NCBI GenBank assembly: GCA_035771175.1
Contig: CM069593.1
Span: 44,266,241 to 44,330,240, forward strand
Reading direction: 5' to 3'
Length of the DNA: 64,000 nt
Origin: Paratinospora sagittata
Taxonomy: Eukaryota; Streptophyta; Magnoliopsida; Ranunculales; Menispermaceae
The position numbers and the translations under genes are program-made. Below the pieces are notes generated by a model. That model saw only the letters and a program-made list of their open reading frames with translations. It was not told where the DNA came from and ran no database searches. Positions 1 through 10,900 of this stretch are shown one piece after another (the first letter of the stretch is position 1; every line of letters begins with the position of its first letter).

Positions 1-1209
1 AACATTTATCATATAAAAAGAAAATTACACAACCAAATATGTTCTCATGCAATATACAAAAAGTAACCACGTAATTCTACATATTCTCTATTGAACTTTT
101 GGAATTAGAATTCCATAATCTCAACTCTTTTAGGGAAATTTGACAATATATCACGGTAAAATTTAAAAACAAAAATATAGCATGTCTCTTAATTTTTTGG
201 ACAGATAACACTTATGAGCACTTAAAATTATACAAATACCTTTTTTCAAAAATAAATGAGTGAGAAACTAGTAAGAACTCATTTTGGGTTTGGGAACTTT
301 TTGCTTGAAACGCCAGAAGGAAACGGGAGCATGACAAGCCAAGAACTCCTCGATGGCTAAGTGTCATTTTCTCTACAAGCATCTTTGTGTCGGATTCCCC
401 TCTAAGTTAATGCACCACACCCTTCTTCTTCTGCCAATAATGCTGATTGAATGGTTTAGTTTGAATATGATTTTTTTTCTTATTTGTTTATATGCAAGAA
501 GAACAGGTAAAACTCAAAAGTGTCAAAAAAGCCGACATAATATTAACTTCCTATCAAAAAAAAAAATATTGAATAAAAACCAACATTAACAGTCGATTTG
601 GTTCCTAGTTCTGCTTATTTTTATAAAAAAAATATTGCAAATTTCTATGAAACGTCAATCTCATAATAAAACATTTTTTTACAAGCAACAGCTCAGTAGC
701 TTCTTTGGCATTGTAATTTTATTTTATTTTTTGTACATCAAAAACTTTACTTCCATTTAGACTAGTTGACAGTTTATTTTGTTTGAGGTGCGAATGGCCA
801 TATTGGCTCTACACTTTTTAAAACTTTCATCAGTTTGGGAGATAAAAAAAAGTAAATTCAATAGGCAAAGATCTTTCGTTTAATGCTACTAACGATAGTG
901 AAATTTATCAATAATCTAATAAAAAATAACAGGTGGAATAAAAGTTGCTAAACAAAGTTACTTTGAGAGCTATTATTAGGGATTTTGTTTGATGTTTTAT
1001 TGTAGACTGATTTTGAATAATTAAGTTTGTTATAACTATTCCTTATGTAATTTGTTTATGTGAAAATAGCAAAATTTTGCTTCTAGCGTGGCATTGACTT
1101 CTATTGTTGGATTTCTAAGTTGGATAATTTAAATTATTTTTCCTTCTCATCAAAATTGGATGTGTTTTAAGTCATTTTTTTTCTCTGTATTTTTTTTACT
1201 GCAATTATT
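1..1209. other. AT-rich intergenic, nothing identified
   Basis: Short open frames occur but have low-complexity composition and no recognisable domain. No RNA gene or element end was seen. Confidence 0.5.
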
Positions 1210-1388
1210 AGAGAAATTAATGTTCTAAATTTTAGACCGTTCACATTAAAAATGTAGGTTGAACTAATACAAACTTAATATTGCTTTAGGTAGAATTAGA
1301 GAAATTAATGTTATGAATTTCAGACCGTTTACATTAAAAATGTGAGGTTGAAGTAAGACAAACTTAATATTGCTTTAGGTAGAAATTA
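1210..1388. repeat. Two-copy tandem duplication, about 90 bp per unit
   Basis: The stretch starting agagaaattaatgtt and ending attgctttaggtagaa occurs twice in succession, at about 1210-1299 and 1300-1388. The copies differ by scattered substitutions and one or two single-base indels, so the duplication is not recent. Confidence 0.8.
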
Positions 1389-2496
1389 AAGGGTTTCACA
1401 GAGACCAGATATCTTGAATGTCATTATTTTAATCAATTATTTTGAAGGTAGAACATAAGGCCCTGTTTGCTCTTTTTTTTTTTCTTTTTGTATCTAAATT
1501 TTGAACGCACACACAAAAAGGTGTTTGGGTAACATAAAGCAAAATAAAAGGAAAAAGCACCACACCTACAATGCAATTAGATTTCTCACGTTACCTAGAT
1601 ATGTGTTGTTATTTTTGTTAGTCGTGATGTTTTAAACAAATTAAAAAAGTTACATTTCTTGTTCAAATTTGTGGTAGGTAGGGGTTTAGTGTTTTCCTTT
1701 CATCCCTCGAATATAAATCATGCAGCATTTTATCAGTTTGTTAATGAAAGATTGTGAAAGAGGTGCTCTTTTAGTCATTTGCCTAACAACAGCTCACCTT
1801 GTTTATATGGGTAGAGATATCCCTTTTATGTCACTTTTGTTTGTTTGGTCAAATTATGGCAAAAGTTTTAAATTTTAGTTGATGTTACAAAGTCTCAAAA
1901 TTGATCTTGTAATTTGTACGAGCTAAGCATGTACACTAACCTTGTGAAAGCGATTTTTGAATCAATTTGCATATTTATTTATTTGTACATAGAGATGAAT
2001 GCAACAAATATATCAATGACGAATTGTTATGCATCATTTTGATTAAATAATATATTTGTTTATATAAGTTGACGTATCAATTGCAACAAAGTATGTTGTT
2101 TATGTATATTTCACTGATATAATAATGTTGATATATAGATTTTCAATATATCATTGAAAATACATTACTTTAAGGTTAATGATACAAGTATGTAGTTTCT
2201 CTTGCCGAATGATTGTTTTGTTAAAAAGGTTAAATTTAAAACACCTATTTTGAAAGACTTGGATATAATTGAAGTATTGTTGTTAACTATATTGACACGC
2301 CTAAATGACTTTTATTGGAATGGAGTATACATTAAGATATAATGGACCAATTACCACAACAAGAATAACTAAAAGATCAACATTTAATGATGTTGTAATG
2401 ATGTTGTCGCAATGATAATTGAACAAATAAAGAAGAACAAAAGAAGGAAGACAAAGTTGAGATGCACCTATTTTAGTTAGTTGATATATGACACCC
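1389..2496. other. AT-rich intergenic, nothing firm
   Basis: No supported gene. From about 2000 onward the sequence is rich in short words such as ttgatatat, also typical of the array at 3071-4372, so it may be an eroded edge of the same repeat family. Confidence 0.4.
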
Positions 2497-3060
2497 CTAC
2501 AAATACTCAGTTCTCAGGGGCTCTTGCACTCCAATTAGTGATGCAATTAAAGCAAAAGGGATTTCATTAGTTAGCATGGTGACCAATGGTGTACTTTGAT
2601 ATATATCTTCATTGTTAAGGTTGATAGCCTCAAAATGACTTGGTGTGCATTGAGTCTTGAATTTAGGAGATAGTTCGTTGCTAGTTAAACATTTAGATTT
2701 GGATTCTAAGCACCCATCAACATATGAATGTGAAGATTCGTAAGGGACACCCTCAATGATCACACATAAGGGAGTAATTGATTCATTTGACTGGTTAAAT
2801 CAGATAAATAATTGTACGTCTCTATCATTGCGAATGTTTAACATAATTGCTCTACATGATGTCTTGTGTCCATATGTCAACACGATATGATGCAAATTGA
2901 TATCCAATCTAAACAAAACACGAACAATTTCTACAAGCTTCTTGAAAGTGCAATTCATCAGCAACATTAGTACTTCAACAGGTTTTGTAAACAAATAACA
3001 TTTATCCACCCCTTTGCCGATCCATTCTCCTCCATGTTAGACAAAAGGGGTCACAATTCT
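2497..3060 (-). pseudogene. Mutator-like (MULE) transposase N-terminal remnant
   Basis: Two adjacent minus-strand frames (3009-2800 and 2763-2497), separated by a stop and about 36 bases, read as one degraded protein. The upstream part contains KLVEIVRVLF followed by a tyrosine/histidine stretch and NDRDVQLFI. This resembles the N-terminal domain of plant MuDR-type transposases, where a short region is followed by a conserved 'ND-DV--F' block. The second part is an acidic, low-complexity linker like those following that domain. The catalytic DDE domain and zinc knuckle are not seen, so this is a fragment. Family assignment is by pattern recognition only. Confidence 0.5.
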
Positions 3061-3070
3061 TGCTCAAAAA

Positions 3071-4372
3071 TATTCATTTAAATAAATTTAAGATATATTT
3101 ACTTTTAAATAGACTGTAAATAAATAGTACTGGTTGATATTCATTGATATGTTTGATATACTATCAATGTGATAATTAATTGATATATCAAGCAGTCGTT
3201 GAGATATCAACTGCATGAACAAATGCATAACATAAAAAATGGTAAAATAAACCATAATGTCATATATTTGTTCACTTAATCTCGTAGATTAAATGCATAA
3301 TATATCTTTGAGGTACATGTAATTTAACCATTTACCTTCGTTATTGATTCCAAAAATATTAAAAGTATTTCTTTAAACAAATTTAAGATATATTTAAATA
3401 GGTTGTATATAAATCGTACTGATTGATATTCGTTGATATGTTTGATATACTATCAACGTAATAGTTGATTGATATATCAAACAAACGTTGAGATATCAAT
3501 TACATGAACAGATGCATAACATAACGAGGGTAAAATAAATCATAATGTCATATATTTGTTTAGTCAATCTTATAGATTACATGCATAACATATCTTTGAG
3601 GTAACACGTAATTTAATCACTTACCTTCATTATTGATTTTAAAAACATAAAAAATACTCGTTTAAACATATTTAAGATATATCTAGATAGATAGTAAATA
3701 AATAGTATTAGTTGATATTCATTGTATTAACTCTGTGATCATATCAAGATCAAGAGATTAACAAGAGAAAAAGAAAAGAGACAAGAAGGTGTAGCAGAGA
3801 AGTCTTCAAGAACAATGCATTTCAAGAAGAAGATGTTTCTCTAACTATTACAATTATGAGCTATGTTGCTCATATATATACACTTACGAATAACAAACTT
3901 CTGGACACATGTCCAACGATCATTGGTTATCAACATAACAAACTAACAACCTTCTAACTTACTACAATTGTTGTCAGATACAGTTACACTGTTAGAGATA
4001 GTTACAAACTTCTAGAAGCTTCAAGAGACTTCTAGGACTCATTAACTGATATGCTATTGAAAACAGAACCAGTTGACTTGTCTAACAACAATCGACTAAA
4101 TTCACTATGTTGCTGCTGCAGTAGTTGATTCTCATTTCTAACATGTTGATGTGTTCGATATACTATCAACATGATAATTGATTGATATATTAAACAAATG
4201 TTGAGATATCGACTGCATGAATAGATGCATAACAAAAAGAAAATAAAATAAACCATAATGTCATATATTTGTTTAGTCAATCTCATAGATTATATGCATA
4301 ACATATTTTTGATGTAACATGTAATTTAACCACTTACATTTATTATTGATTTCAAAAAATATCGAAAATATT
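3071..4372. repeat. Tandem array of about 290-bp units, three copies
   Basis: Units run at about 3071-3360, 3361-3650 and 3651-4372, the last split by an insertion at about 3728-4140. Each unit carries in order tttaagatatat, ttgatattc-ttgatatg, atactatcaa, a gttgagatatc block, gcataaca, cataatgtcatatattt and a cttac-tt-attattgat end. Copies differ by roughly one base in eight to ten by eye. The neighbouring transposase remnant suggests a subterminal repeat of a MULE, but this is inference. Confidence 0.75.
3728..4140 (-). mobile_element. Copia LTR-like fragment inserted in the 290-bp array
   Basis: This block has no counterpart in the two complete repeat units and splits the third. Read on the minus strand it shows the end of an open frame (about 4146-4032, ending VFNSISVNES and a stop). 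Next comes a typical LTR-like stretch: tatatatgagcaacatagctcat, then a pyrimidine-rich segment ending near gatcacagagttaataca. That order, coding end then LTR with a TATA-like motif, fits the 3' end of a Ty1-copia-type element. No second LTR, primer-binding site or clear target duplication was found, so it is a truncated copy. Confidence 0.45.
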
Positions 4373-4926
4373 TATCTTTGCATGAAGTATCAATCTTTAG
4401 ACAACTTTTATAATTGAAAGAAAAGTTCGAGAAATGAATAAAAAAAGAAAAAGAAAAAAGAGGATTGAAGATAACAATGGAGATGTCTCTGGTGATTTTG
4501 TTCTTTCTTTCAAACAATCTATAGCCTTATGTTGTTGAAGGCAACTTAAATGAGAAAAAGGTGAATAAATGAATAACATTTAATTAGTTCACTAATTGAT
4601 TGTTGTTTTATCTAAAATAAGGATATTTTAATTTTTTTATTAGCTTAAAAATGTTATTGATAAAATAAATAAATTATGGACATGCTATTCCTAAGTTTTT
4701 GAAATCTAGCGTGATATTTTGTCAAATTTCCTTATTTACTAAAGTGATAACATTTAAATTAATTTTGCAATTATTTAAGATAAATTACTGAAGTTTCCTT
4801 CTTTTTTTTCATCAATTACCATTTTGCCATCAGGTGTTTCTAAAAGAATAAATAAATAAATAAATATTATTTATTTCCAGCTCTAAATATCTCTCTGGTT
4901 TCTCATTCAGAGGAGGTAAGGCGATA
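4373..4926. promoter_or_regulatory. Upstream and 5' leader region of the PPR4-type gene
   Basis: AT-rich sequence leading to the start codon at 4927. No strong TATA box could be assigned. An AAAT run near 4846-4866 lies before a pyrimidine-rich leader (ctctctggtttctcattc) and an aggaggtaaggcgata context immediately before ATG. Transcription start is unknown. Confidence 0.35.
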
Positions 4927-7900
4927 ATGGATATTTTCTATATTTCCTCTACGAATCCTCCAACCTTGCCTTTACCTTCCCCTTTCTTCACCGGAAAATT
5001 CCCAACATTCACTTTATCGGCGAAATCCTCGCCGGAATCTGACCTTTCCGCCAACCCTCTCCGCAACTCTGGCGACTTCCGCCGCCCTAAACCCCTCAAG
5101 AACTCCCGCTCCAAATCCATCCCCCAAAACCCTAAAATCTCCACAAACCCTTTGAAAAACCTAGTAAATCCATCAAGGATTCACAAGAATTCCGATAAAA
5201 TTGCTAACAAACTTTGGCTTTCCAGTAAAATTAACCCTCCTCCACCACCGTCACCACCGCAAGAAACGGACTCCATTGACGAAGATGAGGAAGATGAAAT
5301 TAGGGTTTCGGATGATGAAGGATCTGAGACCTCTCGACTTTCTAAATTCATACAAGACGGTAAGATTTTTGTTGGAAACCTACCCCTGTGGATTAAGAAG
5401 AATCAATTAGCTGAATTCTTTAGGCAATTTGGGCCTATAAAGAATGTGATACTTATAAAAGGGCACGATGATCCTGAGAGGAATGTGGGGTATGGTTTTG
5501 TAATCTACGGCGGGCCTACAGCGGCGAACTCGGCTGCGAAGGCGGTGGAGTTTGATGGGGTGGAGTTTCATGGTAGGGTTTTGACGGTGAAGTTGGACGA
5601 CGGGAGGAGATTGAAAGTGAGGTCGGAGGAGAGGGAGAGGTGGTTGGCGGGGTCTGATGATGTCGAGTTTAGATCGAAGTGGCATGAAGAGAGGGAGAGT
5701 TCACGTACGGAGTTCAAGAAGGTCCTGGAGAGCAAGCCGGAGGATTGGCAGGCTGTTGTTCGCGCGTTTGAAAGGATTAAGAAGGTATGAAATCTGAAAT
5801 CTTGAATTAGGTTTTGACTGTGGAATTGTCCATTACGAAATGTTAATAGATTGTGAGGACTGGACAAATTAGGATTCCAAATTATGCTGGTAGGCAATGA
5901 ATTGGTGAACAACTTAAGGATGAATTTTGATGTTTCATATTTATTGATCTTGATTTCGTCACTTTATAGAAATGGTTTAGGGTTAGCCATTTTGATGACT
6001 CTGAATTGAACTTGGAAGTCAGAGGTGCTAGCCATTTTGATGAGCCATCCATTGTCTAAAGCAGTTCGGATAGATTTTGGTGAAACTGATATGGTTTTGG
6101 ATTAAGGCTATTCAATTGTATGGCTAGACCATGTGCACTTTGTGTAGTGGAAACATGATTTGAATATTATGTTGTATTGACATCTAGAGAGCAATGGTGA
6201 AGGTGAATATTCGGATGTTATTTGGACTAGAGGTTATGAATGCAACAGTTTTGGTCTCTAAATAATCAATACAACTTCTATTTATTTTTCGTAGGGAATA
6301 TGATCAAGTTTGATTTGATTTTGATACAAAAAAGGGAAAAAAGACATAAATGAAATCCATATAATGTACGAGTAATGTGCGGAGGAAGGAAAAGATACAA
6401 TATGGATGAAAAAGGGAAGGTGGGCAAAAAATATTAGAAATTACAATTAATGGTATCGAATAAGTTCTACTTATTATTGAATTTGAATCAATGTCTCCAG
6501 CCTTATGAGAAGCAATACCCAAAAATTTGTGCTAGACATCTACAGTTCTACACCCAATATCACTCAGTTGAATTTGTGAACCTGCGTATAAGTATACTAG
6601 CTTAAGTTTGATGCTTTTTTATTTATTTTTATTTTTTGAATTTAGTAATAAAATCAAATTATTATTATTATTATTATTATTATTTTTAATCTTTATCTTC
6701 GATTGTGTCAGCCTTCTAGAAGAGAATTTGGGTTGATGGTGAACTATTATGCAAGAAGAGGGGACATGCATCATGCACGTCAAACATTTGAAAGCATGCG
6801 AGCAAGAGGAATAGAACCAACCTCATATGTCTATACAAAGTAAGAGCCATCTCTATATTCTCAAATGGCTTTAGGATGAACATGTCTTGGCTTTGTTGGG
6901 CATTTGGCATACAATGATAGTGTCCCTCCTGACAAAGGGATGAAATGACTCCTGCCCTAGCATTCACATTGCCAAAAAATTCAGGCTGGGTCATGGCCAT
7001 GCAATTTTATTTTTTGCACGTGCTTATTCTTTCTTCCTTTTGTATTGTTTTGTTTCTTTATCTAATAATCTCTATTGAAGTATTTTTCATTCTTAGCACT
7101 ATAAAGGTGTGCTTGCACTGTTCACCAAACAAGTTCATTTGACTTGGTCCTCTCTCATAAACAAATCAATTGAACAATTACTGATTATTGTGAAAAATAT
7201 AATCTTGGTGCTTATCAATCAGATTATTAATTTTGTCTTGTTCAAAATGACACTATTGGTTTGCAATTAGCATCCTTTGTATTTGAGTTCAAAAGAGGTT
7301 CAGCTTGGTCTGAAGATGATTTGATGGACTTCACTTGGGCTAAGCTCTATCTTAGCACCATCAACTAAACCAAACTAGGTCGAGTTGTGTGAATGCCAAT
7401 TAGGAACACAATTAGGTAGTGTTTGGTAACTCTACATCTAGAAAAAAAATTAGTGCTATTTTTCTTTAGCTTTACTTTCACGTTGTTTGGTAACTAATGC
7501 TCAAACCTCTTATTTTAGTTTTATTTTAGAGATAAAATGTTTGTTTTTTAAAATCTCAACTTCTTATTATAAAAATATTTGATTTCTTTTATCAGAAAAC
7601 ATTTATTTTACTTACATATTATTTATGTACATAAGATTAATTATTAAGTTGAAGTTAAAATTAGTTGTTTATCATATAATAATTATATTGAATGATTAAG
7701 CTTTATAATAATATATTTTCCATTAATAAAAAATTAATAATTCTATCATAACTATATTGGAATATTAAGTTTTCATTTAGTTAAATATATTTAATTTTAA
7801 AAAATGTTATTTAATTACCATTGTAACACAAAAAATTCAAAAAACATAAAAACTTAGTTGTTATATTAGTTATTATATATTGTATTTAGTTAATAAAAAA

Positions 7901-10900
7901 TATTTAATATATTAATTGTCACTTAATAAATTTGGGTGATGACAAATTTTTCCATATTGGTGATTAAATGTAAATTTGGTATGTAATAAATCATTCCTAA
8001 TATAGGTGGTCTATCCTCTACTACAAGTAGAGGATTGACATCTACAAGAAAAATCAAACCTTTTTTGCTTTTTATTTTAAAGGTTTAACCTCTACAATTT
8101 GTTAATCTTTATTTTATTTAGAGGTTATCAAATTGTTACCAAGCAATCTAATTTTGCTCAACCTCTATTCCAGTAGACTTTGCGGAAATTAGAGGTTAGA
8201 ATTAGGTAGCATTTGGTAACTCTAGTTCTAACCTCTAATTTATCCAAAGTTTAATTAAAATAGTCGTTAGGCAACAAAATTAGATTGTTTGATAATAATT
8301 TGATAATCTCTAAATGAAATAGATGTTGACAAATTGTAGAGGTTGAACCTCTAAAATAAAAAGCAAAAAAAGGTTTGTTTTTTCTTGTTGAAATTCATCC
8401 TCTATTACAAGTAGAGGATGGAACATTTATATTAGGAAAGGTTGTTGTCCACCAAATTTACATGTAATCACCAATATGGAATAATTTGTTATCACCCAAA
8501 TTTAGTAAATGATAATTAACATAAAATAATTTTTCGTTAAACTAAATATGGAATATAATCACTAACATAATAATTAATTCTTATGTTTTCTAATTTTTTT
8601 TGAGTTATAAAGGTAAACAAATAATAATTTTTTTAATATTTTAATTTAAACATACTTATAAATAAAAACTCAAATAAGTTACAATATAATAAATAAATAA
8701 AAATTATGACATATTTAAATATATAAATACAATATATTTAAAAAATATTATTATGAAAGCTTAATCAATATTCAATACAATTATTATATAATAAATAATT
8801 ATTTTTAAGTTGAATTCAATTATTAATCTTATGTATACAAGTAACATTTAAACAAAATAATGCATCTTGATAAGAGAAATTAAATATTTTTATCAGAAGA
8901 AGTTGAGATTTTAAATATCAAATACTTTATCTTTGAAATAAAACTTAAATAAGGGTTGAAGCATTAGTTGCTAAATAATATGTTTAAAATAAACACTTTT
9001 TAAATAAACTCTTATTAAAGTATAGCTAATTTTTTTAGATTTAAACTTATCGAACATTCTCGAGTCACCACACGCTACCTTAGATTCAAACTCTAATGTC
9101 CCTTCCTTTTTCTTGATGTGGACACACCTTTGCACTAGCCCAACTATGTGCTATGGATGCCAAACTCAATTGTGTTGATCTACTGGCTAGGGTTGGTGAT
9201 AAGTTCCTTCGATGGTGAGTCTTATCTACTTTTCTATCCAAATTCAAATGGAACTTATTTTGTAGTCTACACGACAAACTTTCTATTGGTAAATAATAGG
9301 TACTCTATAGAGCCATCATAGCTTGTTGACGAGCACTCTAATGAGGCTTGGATTGTCGGGGAGGAAATTTTTATGTGCTTTCCACATGGGGAGAGGGGAC
9401 TCTAGGCGATCCATGACTTTCTAGTTAGATCGTTCCTATGTTTCGGTTTAAACTAGTATGAGCAATCAATGATGCGGTTGTTCATCATTTTCAATAAACT
9501 TAACATTAATCATACTTCATTATTATGTTGTTGAGTTGGCTAAAGTGACTGCACATCAACACTACAATTCAATTATATTATTTCGACACTTATAGTTCTA
9601 GATTGCATTGGATTACATGATGTGTGATTCATGACGTCTAAAGGTATTACATTGGATTACATGATGTGTGATTCATGACGTCTAAAGGTGTTAAAGTATT
9701 GTTGTTTAAAGTGTAATCACATGAGCTAGGGTGACTCTCAAAGATTCAGCTATCTATTTGAGATCTAAAAAACTTAGCTCACATAGTCTTAAGGACCATT
9801 TTTCAGTATTGAGGTCTTCTCTTTGGGGCTTTACTCTATGCAGTTTGGTCTGGGATCCTCAATGAATGATCAAACTTTCACCTTTTCATCTTTTGCCACT
9901 AGATAAGTTAACATATTGAAACTGAAGAAATGTGCTACTGCACAAGGCTGACGTGTTGGCATATTTGGCTTGGGATAAAATTGATTAGTCTTTAAAAAAA
10001 AAAAAAAATCTTTCACATAAATTTCTAATTAATAGACAAAATTGATTAGTCTTTGCCAAATTGTTTTCTTAATGAATTCCAATTGTTGAATGATCATTTA
10101 GATTGATAGGAATTGCAACCCTAGAGGGAGCAATTCTCCTACCTAGTAATAATAAAGCAACGATGCCGGATAATTTTTACTGTTACTAAATTATACCAAG
10201 CACAAAGGAGAAAATGGTCATGAGTAGTTCAAGATGTTCTAAAGTGGAGGTTGAACTACTTCAAGTATGTTGTTGGCCAAAGAATTAAAGAGCGCGATTA
10301 TGAGGTTGAATTGTTGTTCATAAAGAGGTCTCCCAATAGCCATTCATCCAGGAAACACTTTTTTTAAGGTTTAGAAAATCAAAGCTAGAGGTTTTTTTTT
10401 ATAAGGACTTCAAGATATCTATGAACAACATAATCATCCAATACAACCCTGATAATCAGACAACCATTATGAATATGAACCAAAGTACAATTAGCGTATT
10501 CGTCTTTCTTAGGCTCTAGTTCCTTGCGTATTGCTAGTGGAATTTCATAAAAGCTCTACCTTTATTATCTAAGATTCGAGGCTGCATGCCATAATCGTAC
10601 ATATCAGTTGTTGTTAGCACTATTATTAACGGATTCATTATAACTTGATTCATAATTCTTCTTCAAAAATCGTCTCTTTCAATGGACTACAGAGGGTTGC
10701 TATTAATATATTCAATATATTGTTGAGTCTGCTGTATCTACTTGACTAAATAGTACAATTCTTGCAAGGATAAGTAATTGTGCTTCCAACCGAAACACAA
10801 TTAGCGTATTCGTCTTTCTTGGGCTCTAGTTCCTTGCGTATTGTTAGTGAAATTCCATAAAAGCTCTACCTTTATTATCTAAGATTCGAGGCTGCATGCC

